A stretch of 64,000 nt of DNA from Elmis aenea (GCA_947652605.1 OX393579.1:19737674-19801673), one strand, 5' to 3'; shown: positions 45,201 through 53,661, counted from the first letter of the stretch. Notes: generated by a model from the letters alone, not told the origin. Translations and numbers: made by a program.

Positions 45201-47102
45201 CTATACTTTATAACTGAATTACCAATACCTGCTTTAATCCAGTTCTGTTAAACGTCTTTCACAGTTTAAACGCGCATACATAACACATAAAATTAAATGT
45301 GTTTTACATAAAATATGTATAGGTATTTAAAAACATTATTCAACTTTTACGTATACAGGGTGTCCCAGATTACATTTCCAGCATGGGGATCTCGCTTATT
45401 ATAAGAGATACAGATTTGTTTAAATTAGATGAAATGTTCCTTAGTATGAAAGGAGCCACAATCAATTTTTAAAAGTACAAAATTGCTCGTGCTTCAAATG
45501 TTATAGCAAAAAATATAAAAATGTTGAATTTCTTTTTTCTCTCATAACTTTTTTATTTTATTCATTAGATCAATTTTATTGGTACTTTCTAAAGGTACTT
45601 TTTAATGGAGAGAATGTAACTGTTATTTTAGATTTTTTTAACACCTACCATTTTCGAGATATTACCTTTAACTTCATTTTTTCTTATGGGCCGCAAAGTT
45701 GGCTATGATATAGTTGAATGTGTTCGTTTTTCCTCTTTTAAATGTGATACTACTTGCTGTATCTATTTTTATAAATAAGTCACAAAATCAAGATAAATTA
45801 TATTTTACCCATCTCTTATCAAGCTATCTATGAAAATTAAAACAAAACACAACTAATTAAATGTGAAATGATAGTTACTATGTGTACAGTATCATTTATT
45901 AGAATTTTATATTATTGTTGTGTAATCCGATAGTCTTTGTAGTAATTGTTATGATGGCTACATTAAAAAAAAAAAAAATTGACATGTTGAGATGGTACAT
46001 TTCAACATATAAAATTTATAATTAATTGAAAATTATACGATAACAAAATTGTTACAAAGACTATCGAATTACGCAAAAATACTATAAAACTCTACTAAAC
46101 GATACCGCTCAAATAGTAACTATCATTAAAGATTTAATTAGTTGTTTTTAGCTTTTATTTTCATAGATAGCTTGATAAAAGATGGGTAAAATACGATTTT
46201 TCTTCATTTTGTGACTTATTTATAAAAATAGATATTGCAAGTAATATCTCATTTAAAAGAGAGAAAAAAGCACATTTAACTATTCCATGGCCTACTTCGC
46301 GGCCCATTAAAAAAAAACGAAGTTAGGTGTAATATCTCGGAAATGGTAAGTGATTTAAAAAAATCTAAAATAACAGTTACATTCTCCATTAAAAAGTACC
46401 TTCAGAAGGTACTAATAAAATTGATCTAATGAATAAATTAAAAAAGTTATGAGAGGAAAAAGAAATTCAACATTTTCATATTTTTTGCTATAACATCTGA
46501 ACTACGAGGAATTTTATACTTTTAAAAATTGATTGTGGCTCATTCATCTAATTTAAACAAACCTGTATCTCTTATAATAAGCGAGATCCCCATGCTGGAA
46601 ATGTAATCTGGGACACCCTGTATATAAATAAATATCACCAGCTTATTTTTATTAATGTGATACATTTCGGCCAATAACAAAAAGAGATATTCGCTTAGGC
46701 TAAGACCATGTTCAGCTAAAATGTATTGATAACAGACTGTTTATATTAAACAATCTGTCAAATGTAATATTAAACTTTAATATTTCATTTGCAATTATGA
46801 TTTGGCAAAATATTTCTGTTATCAGAGTCCGGCTCACCGATTGCGCAAAAAACACAAGATGTGTTAAAAAGCAAAGACAACACGACATCAGCAACTAACA
46901 AATTATAACCGAAAATACCCCCAACTTTTTAAATAAAAAAGAAAACAAGGATGATTCTATAGAACAATCTCACAAATAAATCATTGCATCAGAAAAACAT
47001 GCGTTTTAATACAACTTACCCTCGAATAAAAATTAAAACGTAAGTAAAAAGTAAAACCAGGGTCAACTGCCACGACCCATACAGGGTATAAAACACTTCC
47101 AT
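18099..47102 (-). CDS. GPAT1: Mitochondrial-type glycerol-3-phosphate acyltransferase (10 coding exons)
   Basis: It transfers a fatty acyl group from acyl-CoA to the sn-1 position of glycerol-3-phosphate, the first step of glycerolipid synthesis, at the mitochondrial outer membrane in the animal family. The assembled protein is 804 residues (about 830 in vertebrates). A hydrophobic helix lies at residues 12-26. The acyltransferase blocks are HRSHLDY (238-244, catalytic His238 and Asp243), GAFFIKRR (280-287), FLEGGRTRTGK (320-330) and VPVSVNY (357-363). MSTNALAFLLLNKF follows near 476. Exon spans: 47102-47020, 42354-42186, 32349-32018, 31946-31713, 31655-31232, 31170-31008, 25578-25394, 23566-23231, 23112-22815, 18289-18099. 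All junctions are in phase with GT-AG ends. Introns reach 10 kb and are packed with transposons. Gene symbol follows the family; the local ortholog name is unknown. Confidence 0.93.
18290..18714. other. Intron 9, proximal part
   Basis: No gene. A lone mariner-type tip (TTACAGGGTTTTCCAAATTC, 18467) begins a half element that fades near 18650. Confidence 0.4.
18723..18948. mobile_element. hAT MITE, 226 bp
   Basis: Ends CAGTGGCGTAGGCAGG and CCTGGCTATGCCACTG, flanked by a perfect TGTGAAGA duplication (18715-18722 and 18949-18956). It lies in acyltransferase intron 9. Confidence 0.92.
18957..20038. other. Intron sequence, no feature recognised
   Basis: AT-rich. Several reading frames of 60-72 codons occur but none has a start, splice or domain worth calling. 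Confidence 0.4.
20042..20487. mobile_element. PIF/Harbinger-type MITE with internal GTTCGCGAAC repeats
   Basis: Ends AGCCGCGTAC and GTACGCGGCT, flanked by TAA (20039-20041 and 20488-20490). The left side has six or seven 13-bp tandem units like ACTCGGTTCGCGA. The right side has three GTTCGCGAAC blocks in a row. Frames rich in SRTRFA are translations of the repeat. Confidence 0.8.
20537..21529. mobile_element. piggyBac-like element, interrupted
   Basis: TTAA flanks both sides (20533-20536 and 21530-21533). The inverted ends CCCGCCGTGACTCG and CGAGTCACGGCGGG begin with CCC as piggyBac elements do, with a second inverted block (CGTGCGGGGTGT/ACACCCCGTGCG type) inside. No transposase remains. Confidence 0.85.
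20892..21085. mobile_element. hAT MITE nested in the piggyBac-like element
   Basis: Ends CAGGGCC and CTGCCCTG, GC-rich (CCCGGGGCCCGG), flanked by ACCAACAC on both sides (20884-20891 and 21086-21093). Confidence 0.88.
21534..21838. other. Intron sequence with a mariner half-end
   Basis: A right-hand mariner tip, TTTGGGACACCCTGTA at 21780-21795, preceded by AAGCGAGATTCCCATCC, is all that remains of one palindromic element. Confidence 0.5.
21839..22713. mobile_element. Palindrome with a second palindrome at its exact centre
   Basis: The outer arms (21839-21949 and 22603-22713) are inverted copies of 111 bp, from CAAGGTGTCCCACAAGG to GGGACACCCTG, and would form a loopless palindrome whose middle reads CTTCATATGAAG. 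An inner mariner palindrome (21950-22602) sits at that central TA. Confidence 0.88.
21950..22602. mobile_element. Inner palindromic mariner element
   Basis: Tips CAGGGTGTCCCAAATATAGT and ATATTGGGACACCCTG, flanked by TA. Related to the element at 14940 (CATGGGGATCTCG, AACAAAAACAAATGAAGGTAG). Confidence 0.9.
22815..23112 (-). CDS. GPAT1: Acyltransferase exon 9
   Basis: It opens DNNKANENVQRARRLAQQYF after ATTTTAG and ends GAIREE across the splice. It contains an acidic SDEEDAP loop. Confidence 0.94.
23231..23566 (-). CDS. GPAT1: Acyltransferase exon 8
   Basis: 112 codons starting TELLGPGLVRREK and ending KKEIFIA at GCT|GTAAGT. It contains an Asn-Thr-Val-Leu and Gln-Gln-Asp helical region usual in the C-terminal half. 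Confidence 0.94.
24124..24240 (+). pseudogene. Inverted copy of the transposase start
   Basis: The plus strand reads MARFSNKHKYEMLECFILC and on to MYFNKYPERH, the same N-terminal piece as on the minus strand at 24661, without the stop seen there. It ends where the arm meets the loop. Confidence 0.65.
24311..24661 (-). pseudogene. Mariner-type transposase N-terminal relic
   Basis: From an ATG at 24661 the minus strand reads MEHFSNMHKYEMLDSFILC, then LAAEMYFNKYP and a stop. Similarity resumes past the stop (NGLK, then DDLRTSLREIGKTIGV in another frame). This resembles the helix-turn-helix start of insect mariner transposases (AAxxYxxxYPxRxxP). Stops and frameshifts make it dead. Confidence 0.65.
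25394..25578 (-). CDS. GPAT1: Acyltransferase exon 7
   Basis: It contains CAETTAIMSTNALAFLLLNK, a recognisable segment of the family, and ends DVIYYA at the donor GCA|GTAAGT. The intron between it and exon 6 holds a five-level transposon nest. Confidence 0.95.
25579..26213. other. Intron 6, distal part
   Basis: AT-rich. A mariner-like tip without partner (ATACAGGGTGACAATTAGC) at 25618 and no other feature. Confidence 0.4.
27268..28156. mobile_element. Palindromic mariner element (TTTCTTAAATA family), level 4
   Basis: The left tip CAGCATGTTTCTTAAATAAT follows TA; the right end is AATTATTTAAGAAACTTATA in decayed form. Two arms of about 370-420 bp. A half copy is at 13166. Confidence 0.87.
27633..27710. 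mobile_element. 78-bp MITE in the loop, level 5
   Basis: Ends TTGGGTAGAATTGACGGG and CCCGTCAATTCTACCCAA, flanked by TA (27631-27632 and 27711-27712). It is the innermost insertion of the nest. Confidence 0.75.
29371..29981. other. Intron 6, no feature recognised
   Basis: AT-rich. A lone tip GCACCCTGTA ends at 29981, just before the next hAT insertion. Confidence 0.4.
29990..30702. mobile_element. hAT element with AAATC-repeat ends, short copy
   Basis: Ends CAGGGTTGAGCAGATTTAAA and ATCATGATTTTTATCCACCCTG in shortened view; flanks ACCAAAAT and ACCAAAAA (7 of 8). It lies opposite in orientation to the copy at 26222. Confidence 0.87.
30711..31007. other. Intron 6, next to exon 6
   Basis: AT-rich; nothing recognised. 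Confidence 0.4.
31008..31170 (-). CDS. GPAT1: Acyltransferase exon 6
   Basis: Fifty-four codons, starting ELVKTFNTTGKVQINGVN and ending SISRHVIY with one base over. This is the linker after the catalytic core. Confidence 0.93.
31232..31655 (-). CDS. GPAT1: Acyltransferase exon 5 (blocks II-IV)
   Basis: It runs from SLLRGLGAFFIKRR through FFLEGGRTRTGKPCMPKYG (glycerol-3-phosphate binding) and LLVPVSVNYEKL to QPFSVR. It carries 141 full codons and is the most conserved part of the gene. Confidence 0.97.
31713..31946 (-). CDS. GPAT1: Acyltransferase exon 4 (catalytic HX4D)
   Basis: It opens FTSWVLYKLLPCFLSS and contains LPLHRSHLDYILISF, with catalytic His and Asp, and AAGDNLRIPFFG. The 71-bp intron before it is the shortest in the gene. 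The donor is GG|GTCTGC, a weak match but the only one that keeps the frame. Confidence 0.96.
32018..32349 (-). CDS. GPAT1: Acyltransferase exon 3
   Basis: It follows the acceptor TTGTTTTACAG and encodes about 110 residues, from DSLVNKTTKSLALKNILEQ to STLSDFLL. Rich in Lys and Gln, matching the helical region before the catalytic domain. It ends in phase 2. Confidence 0.93.
32350..32698. other. Intron before exon 3
   Basis: No repeat or gene other than the candidate first exon C just beyond it. Confidence 0.4.
32699..32734 (-). CDS. Candidate alternative first exon C
   Basis: ATG in good context (AAAATGGCC) gives MAWRGFNGSVKP and a phase-0 donor CCA|GTAAAT, 350 bp before the exon at 32349. 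Without splicing, the frame runs 83 codons with a hydrophobic stretch, so it may be chance. Confidence 0.22.
33197..33235 (-). CDS. Candidate alternative first exon B (MGLSCYSC)
   Basis: Thirteen codons, MGLSCYSCTPTSR, end at AGA|GTAAGC, a strong phase-0 donor. Met-Gly followed by two nearby Cys residues resembles an N-myristoylation and palmitoylation signal. GC-rich sequence (CGGCGGCC) precedes the ATG. Confidence 0.35.
33236..33925. other. No gene recognised; possible promoter of alternative first exons
   Basis: The first 150 bp beyond exon B is GC-richer than the surroundings (GGCGGCCATTG, CCGAAACGG). The remainder is AT-rich with no repeat family identified. Confidence 0.3.
33928..34756 (-). 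mobile_element. Mariner relic (AAGGGTGTTTCAAC family)
   Basis: Ends AAGGGTATTTCAACAAGAG and CTCTTGTTGAAACACCCTT, flanked by TA. The minus strand retains decayed transposase segments (GIREMATSIG-like and NWPQRSCD-like regions are scrambled by frameshifts). It is less intact than the sister copy at 43193. Confidence 0.75.
34784..36039. mobile_element. Palindromic mariner-derived element, 1.25 kb
   Basis: Tips CAGGGTGATTGATTGAGATC and GATTGATTGGGACC-like inverted end with CACTCTG, flanked by TA. Arms pair to about 35140 and 35640. The loop has another inverted pair (AACTGTCAACCACTTTTATT at 35480 and its complement near 35585). Confidence 0.85.
36301..36882. mobile_element. Mariner MITE with short ends
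   Basis: Ends CAGGGTGTCCCAGCTAAGAC and GTCTTGGCTGGGACACCCTG, TA on both sides. Only about 35 bp are inverted, unlike the palindromic elements. Interior AT-rich. Confidence 0.85.
37184..37330 (-). CDS. Candidate alternative first exon A of the acyltransferase
   Basis: The ATG at 37330 opens MDIISEISVSKNRIDKKF and 49 codons end KCDKK at AAG|GTCAGT, phase 0, which suits the exon at 32349. It lacks a hydrophobic helix. Similar in size and phase to exon 2; no homology is recognised. Confidence 0.35.
37331..38031. other. Intron, upstream of alternative first exon A
   Basis: AT-rich; no repeat family or gene recognised. It could hold a promoter for exon A. Confidence 0.3.
38040..39276. mobile_element. 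hAT element with AAATC-repeat ends carrying a mariner half
   Basis: Ends CAGGGTGGATAAAAATCATG and TTTAAATCTGCTCAACCCTG, perfect duplication CTTTGTAA (38032-38039 and 39277-39284). Inside, 38329 onward starts with a mariner tip (CAGGGTGAGTCATTAGTGCG) and runs to an ATG frame MNITLQEQIDMVYSPF (39035), the first residues of a mariner-like transposase. Confidence 0.9.
39443..39803. mobile_element. PIF/Harbinger-type MITE, 361 bp
   Basis: Ends AGCTGGATCTACATCAATAA and TTATTGATGTGGATCCAGCT, flanked by TTA (39440-39442 and 39804-39806). Frames inside are not gene-like. Confidence 0.82.
39807..40828. other. Intron 2, no gene recognised
   Basis: AT-rich beyond 40050. A few GTGCG/ACGCAC words near 39805-39850 continue the style of the MITE before it. 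Confidence 0.4.
40829..41100 (+). mobile_element. Half mariner-derived element
   Basis: The left tip CAGGGTGTTTCTGAACGATG follows TA, with no matching right tip; it fades into unique sequence. Confidence 0.55.
41101..41620. other. Intron 2, no feature recognised
   Basis: AT-rich; nothing called. Confidence 0.4.
41625..41845. mobile_element. MITE, 221 bp, AAGGGTCTGCTGCAA ends
   Basis: The ends AAGGGTCTGCTGCAA and TTTGCAGCAGACCCCTT are inverted. AATT lies near both sides but not at identical distance. Contains a twice-repeated GCATCGT word and two AGCTCCACTTGGT words. Confidence 0.6.
41846..42185. other. Intron 2, next to exon 2
   Basis: No feature recognised. Confidence 0.4.
42186..42354 (-). 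CDS. GPAT1: Acyltransferase exon 2
   Basis: The acceptor TTTTTATTTTGCAG precedes it. The frame reads VNKMVDIVTNRMFDTFNR and on through a Ser/Arg-rich stretch to EAENK at the donor AAG|GTAAGA (phase 0). An internal ATG at 42344 could serve as a start if exon 1 is skipped. The exon contains no acyltransferase motif. Confidence 0.75.
42355..43190. other. Intron 1, proximal part
   Basis: AT-rich; no repeat or exon recognised. Confidence 0.4.
43193..44102 (-). mobile_element. Mariner element relic with transposase fragments
   Basis: The left end AAGGGGGTTTCAACAGAAG and right end CACCTCTTGTTGAAACACCCTT are flanked by TA. The minus strand carries a decayed transposase. It is 910 bp, against roughly 1.3 kb for complete mariners, because the middle of the gene is lost. 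Confidence 0.85.
43390..43874 (-). pseudogene. Mariner transposase pseudogene
   Basis: From 43874 the frame holds SSETAIRNLMKKFKETDL and ENISAVSKSVEEGPN, the helix-turn-helix part. After a deletion and frameshift it gives MDIADLYFQQDNATC, the first half of the DDE/D core. Another frameshift leads to NWPPRSCDLRLLNFFIW, the second catalytic block. At least two frame changes and a large gap make it inactive. Confidence 0.85.
44105..45353. other. Intron 1, no feature recognised
   Basis: Very AT-rich unique-looking sequence. Confidence 0.4.
45356..46620. mobile_element. Palindromic mariner-derived element, 1.27 kb
   Basis: Tips CAGGGTGTCCCAGATTACAT and ATGTAATCTGGGACACCCTG lie between TA pairs; arms of about 600 bp meet near 45980. 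Related to the 14940 family at CATGGGGATCTCG. Confidence 0.92.
46623..47019. other. Intron 1, next to exon 1
   Basis: No repeat recognised. Confidence 0.4.
47020..47102 (-). CDS. GPAT1: Acyltransferase exon 1 (N-terminal helix)
   Basis: The ATG at 47102-47100 begins MEVFYTLYGSWQLTLV, then LLFTYVLIFIR, a membrane-helix-like segment, and ends at the strong donor GG|GTAAGT (phase 2). The two leftover bases join A of the next exon to give Gly and keep its frame (VNKMVDIV). The assignment rests on phase, donor strength and position, without protein homology for this short piece. Confidence 0.6.
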
Positions 47103-48509
47103 CTCGGTTGAATTGGAAAAAAAAAATTAAACTATAGCCGATTTTTGTATCACTGATCGGAAATAAGTGCGTTCCGCAGTGCAAGAACCGCGACTATAAA
47201 CAATCGCCGTTTTCAAAATGACCGTGTCGTGGATCAGTGGCAAATAAATCACGACCTTCCACTACATGGTTTAAATTAGGCAAAGCCCGCTTGATACCAA
47301 AGATTATTTTCCAAGCTGTCTCGCGTACGCACTTGGACAAGTCCTTTGGAACTGTGTGTACATAATATAAATAATAAAGTTCTCCGGTTCGCTGGTATCT
47401 TTAAACAAACAGTGGCGTTCGTAAGCACTTCGACAGTGTATATCGCTTAGTAATACGATCCTAAACGCAGATAATTGTTATTTTGGATTGTGCACTTTGC
47501 TTCATGCAAATCGATTAATATTAACATGTTCAAAAATAAAAGCCGATAGATAAACGACTACAATTGGAGTATGGTATTTTAAAGCCCCAACTAAAATGTA
47601 AAATTTAAATTTATTGCTATCTAAAACATGTAACACTCAATAGGTTATAAAATAAAAAATCATTTGTCATTATTCATGATAAAGTGATATTTAAGACGAG
47701 CACTTCAATCTATAGTAACAACGACTAATTGCTATTTTTTTGAATATATCACTAACGGAAAATTTTTCACACCTAATCAAGATAAAACATACAGATTAGT
47801 CAAGCTACAAAAGTCAAAAACCAGTTTATTGGCAAAAAAACAATAAATATAAGCAATTATCTTTTAAAAACTTATCAAGTATAAAAATTAAATCGGTGAG
47901 TTTCCTTTAATCGTATATAAAACAACTGCGAATCACAAACAAAATCTAAACCCACATGCATATTTTTGGTATTAAACAACAGTTAAAAGAATGACAGTTT
48001 TCTTAAAAATTGTAAAGAGTTAAAAAAGTTAAATGAAATAACAACCAATCAATATTTTTAAACATGTCACATCACGGCAAAGGGTGTAATAAGCTTATAG
48101 TAACATATAAACTGCGAGAAAAAGCAGTATACAAACACAGATCTCTTAACAGATAACTTTGCTAACTAAAACACAGTTCTGTATACAAAGTAAAAAAATA
48201 ATTCAACAAACATGCTTTTATGAACACTCTCCGCGTCTTAGAATTAATTCACTTTATGGGAAAAAAACAACGAATGGTACAGATAATCAGATTAAATTAA
48301 TAATACTTCATTAATTTTAAAATAAATCTTAAATAATGCACAGTCCCCAAAACAAAATTATTTAATATTACTTAAACAAAAGAAGCAAAATTAATTATCA
48401 ATACATCCAAAACAATTTGCCACAATTGAGAAAAGTGAATAAAAAATGAAATATCCGAATTTTTATTACAAAACAATTGTAAGACACTTTTTTACAACTA
48501 AAAATGTTA
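47103..48509. other. Region upstream of acyltransferase exon 1
   Basis: The first 350 bp (to about 47450) is GC-richer than average and is the likely 5' UTR and promoter. No TATA box can be fixed. Beyond that AT-rich sequence with no feature. Confidence 0.35.
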
Positions 48510-48511
48510 TA

Positions 48512-49270
48512 CAGGGTGGTCCACATAGAAGAGCCACTATTGGGATCTCGTAAGAGCTACAAAGAAGTTTAAATTAAGACAAATTGTTCCCCTTTCTGAG
48601 ACCCATTTAATGATGCTCTAATGTTTTAAAAAAGTTCCATGGCACGCTAAATAATAAACCAAAATCAAAATGGGTATTTTTTAAATCGTCCATATTTCGG
48701 TTATACTTGATGGACAAATATATTTTTGGGGAAAATGTAGATTTTTTTACGCACTGTAAAATGAAAACATTCATTAGTTTCAATATTGTTTTAATTTTTA
48801 GATACATTACAAACTTGCATTTTTTTTTAATGGAAACCATAGTTGGCTTTGACTTGATTAAAAAGCATTTTTTGCCTCTTTTTAATATAAGGTTTATTGT
48901 ATTCATTTTGATATTTAGACTCAAAACAATAAAATTCATCAAAAAGTCCGTATGAAGCTATAGAGTGCATTGAATTTAAAGAATATTGAAACAAATTAAT
49001 GTTTTCATTTTACAGTGCGTAAATAATCTACAACTTTTTCCCCAAAAATATTTTTTGTACCATCAAGTATAACCGAGTTATTAACGATTCTAAAAAGAAT
49101 GCCTATTTTGATTTTTGTTTATTATCTAGCGTGGCATGGAGCTTTTTTAAAACATTAAAGCAACACTGAATAGTTCTCAGAAAGGGAAACAATTTGTCTA
49201 ATTTAAACTTTTTTGTAGCTTTTACCGTTTACGAGATCCCAATATTAGCCCTTCCATGTGGACCACCCTG
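48512..49270. mobile_element. Palindromic mariner-derived element
   Basis: Tips CAGGGTGGTCCACATAGAAG and TTCCATGTGGACCACCCTG between TA pairs; arms of about 360 bp meet near 48890. Confidence 0.9.
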
Positions 49271-49272
49271 TA

Positions 49273-50999
49273 TAGCAGTTGTGTTAAAAAACAATCCATA
49301 AAACAAAACTAACTTTTTAAGTCAAAAATACGAACTCCATTGCCATAAACAATAAACATGTAAAAAGCCACAATCCCTAAAAAGTGCGCATGTTACCTGC
49401 AATATGTATGACTCAAAGAAAATAAACTTATGCACAAAAAAAATACACACAATAATTGCATATCCTTTTGCCAAAATGTTACTGAATTTTTTAAACAGAC
49501 TTAAAAGTATTAAACAAACCTATTAAATAAATATTCCCTTAAAATGCAGATACTGTGAAAATTACAAAATAGAGAGCTAAAAATATTTTTTTAAATTATT
49601 ATTAAAAAACATGGTATTTTTTAACCCCATATATGATTTTCTAAAACTAAACAAACATTATTACTGATGATGTCCATAGTAACAATCTATTATTAAAATT
49701 ATTTTTATCGCTTTCAATAACCGTATAAAGATAGCATTTGGGAATAATAATACCTGCCTATTGTTATCATAAGATTGATAAACCGCTAACGTAGTTTGGA
49801 GTTCACCAAGATTTTATAAGTTATCAAGAAACATATTGGTAACAAAAGGTCGAGTACCTTTAATAAAATTAACGCTAAAATGTTTTATATGCATTTTGCA
49901 CTGCAATCGAGATAACTGTACTAAAACGCAATATACTCAGCTAATTTACAACCGAGTACTAGTAAAAAAATCCACTATTGTTAGGTACTATATCAGATAC
50001 AATCGAAATGATTTCTAAAAGCACACTCGACAGAATAAACAAGTAACAATATATTGCTTCGTATTGCGAGGAAATTAAAAAACAAATTCATATTTCGCAC
50101 CCAAGCCTTTTCTAAATCTACCAAATAGTTGGGCAAACCATTTCTTAAAAATGTATGTGTTACAATGTTACAAACACAGATAATTTAAAGTAAAAGTAAA
50201 AAATGTAAATTCTTTACCAAAGGCAGTGTTTACCAAAGTGTTCCCCTGGAAGTACGTTAAAAGGTTTCAAGGTTTTTCAGGTATTAACATACACAAAAGT
50301 AAACTGAGTTCAAAAAAAATGTATTCAATTTCGCTAGTTCTTTTTGCATCTTTTTTTCCGTTTATTTTACTTCGTAGAGAATTTAAGTTAATTTTTTTCA
50401 ATACGCCTTTCACGCGTTTGTTCACGTCAGTTGCTCAAAAACAGTCAAGATAATGTCAATTCGATTTCCAAGTGCTGTATTTTGCCCACAATTGTATCAA
50501 ATATGTATCGCAATTTCAACTAATTCGATAAATAGATTTCCCAAAAAACATTTGTGCTCTGAAAAGTATCGTAGTATGCACTGAACTCCCCAAATTGACG
50601 CCACTGGTGGGGCTATCAGTTTAGACCTCTGAAGAAATCTACTTCACTGATATTACTTTGCTTTTATCATATTAAAGGCACGTGGTGAATAACAAATTAA
50701 AAGCGGAAATATTGTTCGATCATTACTTATCAAGATTATTATTTGCGTTAGCTAATTTTCACAACAAAAGAAAGGCAACTTCGTAAATTTTTTCATTGTT
50801 TCAATTTATTTGCGGGGTGAAAAAGCCCACAGTGTAGTCTAAAATCGATGTAATAATATTTACAATTTATTTATAAAACGTCAGCAATAAACCATTCTTT
50901 CAACAAATATGGGACAACTCACGTAGATCTACGTATTTACTTGATATGCCCACAGTTTAAGAGAGACTTGTCGTACATGATGGTTCGGCACATACCGTT
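49273..50999. other. No gene recognised
   Basis: AT-rich. Reading frames of 60-75 codons (49836, 50226) show no domain or splice support. Confidence 0.4.
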
Positions 51000-51909
51000 T
51001 TTCGAGGGTCACTATGGGGATCTCGTAAACGGTAAGAGTTACGACTTCGGTTAAATAACGGCAAAGTTGTATATTCAGGTGCTTAATAATTTGACGCAAA
51101 CAGAACTAATCTATCTTTTTTAGTTTTTGAAATATAGGCGAAAAAAAGTAAAAAAAAATGATTTTTTGTTTTTTGCCCGTAACTAACTTTTTTATTTGAT
51201 GTCGAATTTTATTTTTGTTAAAACTTTTTTATGGCCACTTTTTGCAAGGAATCAAAATCCCCAATTATATTTTCCATGCGACCTTTCGCTTTTTATAAAC
51301 CATCATCAGGTAAATTTTTTCTTATGGACGCTATATCTGATTTTAACGCCAATTTGCTAATAAGTAAACAATGTTAATGCATTCTCAACATATTTATTAA
51401 TACCTGCTTTTGTTACCGAAATGTCAATTTTATTAATTAAACCTTTTCTAAATCACTATGAAACAGAGAAAGTTGCTATGTTTTATAAAATTTTAAAAAA
51501 GGCACACAATTATTTACCATGCCGATTAGGAATTTTTCAAAATAAAATATTTGTTTTTGCCATTTTTAACAATTGTTTCAAAAAAGTGCTAAGTGTTACA
51601 TATTACTGAATTCAGAATAAAATGCTCTACAAATTGGCGTTAAAATCAGATATAGCGTCCATAAGAAAAAAATTACCTGATGATGATTTATAAAAAGCGA
51701 AACGTCGCATGGAAACTATAATTGGAGATTTGGATTCCTTGCAAAAAGTGGCCCTGAAAAAGTTTTAACAGAAATGAAATTAGACATCAAATGAAAAAGT
51801 TACGGGCAAAAAACAAAAATCCATTTTTTTACTATTTTCCCTATATCTCAAAAACTAAAAGAACTAGATAAGTTTTGTTCGCGTAAAATTATTATTAAGC
51901 ACCTGAATA
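51000..51909. mobile_element. Truncated palindromic mariner-derived element
   Basis: The left arm starts in decayed form near GGGTCACTATGGGGATCTCG; the right arm pairs with it but stops at AAGCACCTGAATA, where the next element begins. The outer part of the right arm is not found after that element. Confidence 0.7.
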
Positions 51910-51911
51910 TA

Positions 51912-52852
51912 CAGGGCGGACCAAATTCGAATGTTTTACGGGGTATTTCGGTTACCTTAATGGATAGCGAAAATCTGATTTCGGTCTCTTGGGTTATTTT
52001 TTGAGAAAATAACGCCTATGCAATCATATTTTTTCTATCGGATTCCATTTTGGCACTACAGACGAAAAATTAAATTTCATTATTTTTGAAAATTTGCTAT
52101 AACTTTTTTATTTATTAAATTAGAACAAAATGTTATAAAGGTTTTTTATACAGATTTTTATGCTTAATTTAAAAACAAAAGTAATTTTTTCTTAGCCTCC
52201 TTGACTTTCGAGATATGGAGTAAACTTACATTTTTTTAAATGGAAACCCTAGTTGGCCATGACTTTCTGTGAAAGAGTATTTTTTTGGCTTATCAAAAAT
52301 ATATAGTTTTATATATAAAACATAGCGACGTATCGTTGCGCAAAAACAAAACACTGTGTATAATTGAAAATAATTTAAGGTTATGTAGTAAATACTAAAA
52401 ACAACTTTTGTATCAAGCTTTTTTGTAAAGTTGTCACAAGACGAGATATTGATCCGTTACGTTACTTTTTGTACACACTGTATATTTGGAATGACAAAAA
52501 ATAAGGAATTTAAATAGGTCATAGCCAACTATCGCCCCCATTTAAAAAAAGATAAGTTTGTGTCGTAACTTTTTAACGGCGAGCGTAAAACATTTTTTTT
52601 AGTATAATAAAATTAAACATAAAAATAGTCTCCATAAATATTTACAACAATAACGGAGATATGACACATTATTAACATGACAAAAAAACACTTTTTATTT
52701 AGTAACTCAAAAACCGGAAACGATAAACTATTTCTGAAAACGGTTCTGAGTTTGTCTCAAAAAAACTGCAAATTTTTGGTAATTTAACCGTTTCTCTATC
52801 TTAAATATTAAGCGAGATACCCATGCAATCCCATCGAATTTGGACTACCCTG
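51912..52852. mobile_element. Palindromic mariner-derived element, abutting
   Basis: Tips CAGGGCGGACCAAATTCGAA and TTCGAATTTGGACTACCCTG-like inverted end, flanked by TA. Arms share GATACCC and CGGTTA blocks; the centre is degenerate. Confidence 0.8.
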
Positions 52853-53357
52853 TACAGACTCTAGTCTAGTGTAGTATTGAGCTCTGCTACACCAAAATTA
52901 CTATTTGATAAGTAGAGTAAAGTGCCCTAATATGGAACAGTTACCTATTATGGAATACATCAGTTTTATGACAATGAATAGGCGATATCTGTTGAAAAGT
53001 GTATGTACCTATTTGTACATTGATCACACTATCCCAAATGTAAAATAGTTAAAAAATATTCACTAGATTACATTAACAGATTCAAATATAGTTTTAACGT
53101 GCTACTGAGTTTTTAGGCTAAATCTTTCAGTGCAAAATATTATATGCTAGGGTAAATGATATAAAATATTTTATTGCATGTTTATTTAGCATGAGCCTTT
53201 ACATTTCAATGAAATAGACCAAAATTTTGATTGGGGCCAGTTCATGTTTTACATATACCGATTTTTGAAATGTCACATTGACGCCTAATATGGAATACAT
53301 AGAGGTGCCTTATAATGAATATGATTATGGTCACTAAGTACAGCAATATGGGTTCAG

Positions 53358-53440
53358 TGTCAAAAGTGTCAGAAATGGGCAGACGAAAAATGTGCAAAAT
53401 ACCCAAAAAACAATTCTATTGTCCTACCTGTAAAAAATAA
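53358..53440 (+). pseudogene. PHD-finger-like C-terminal tail
   Basis: One frame gives CQKCQKWADEKCAKYPK; the next frame continues QFYCPTCKK then stop. Together the Cys and His/Trp spacing (CxxCxxWAxxxCA...FYCPxC) fits the PHD zinc finger that ends many insect pogo-like transposases. One frameshift separates the halves. Confidence 0.65.
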
Positions 53441-53521
53441 ATAAATTATTAACATTTAGTTCGAATGACACATGAATTATAATTTAATTTACATAAATAA
53501 CAGAGTTTTGGTTTGGTTTAA

Positions 53522-53661
53522 TGGTGCCTGTACACCTGAGAGTAAAGTACTCTCGAGAGTAGCGTCGCCAAGGATACAGCCAATCGCGAGTTACTCTCAG
53601 GGGCTGTATCCTTGGCGACGCTACTCTCGAGAGTACTTTACTCTCAGGTGTACAGGCACCA
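53522..53661. mobile_element. Hairpin MITE, PIF/Harbinger type, 140 bp
   Basis: TGGTGCCTGTACACC to GGTGTACAGGCACCA, same length and loop as the copy at 14256 but inserted in the reverse orientation (loop sequence is reversed). Flanks are TAA on the left and TTA on the right. It lies within the pogo-like relic. Confidence 0.85.

Noticed and set aside
47080..47092. Mariner tip ATACAGGGTAT inside acyltransferase exon 1
   Set aside because: Only a short resemblance without an inverted partner or the following family sequence; it reads as normal codons (YTLY).
50226..50453. 75-codon plus-strand frame
   Set aside because: No domain, no splice evidence; within expectation for this base composition.
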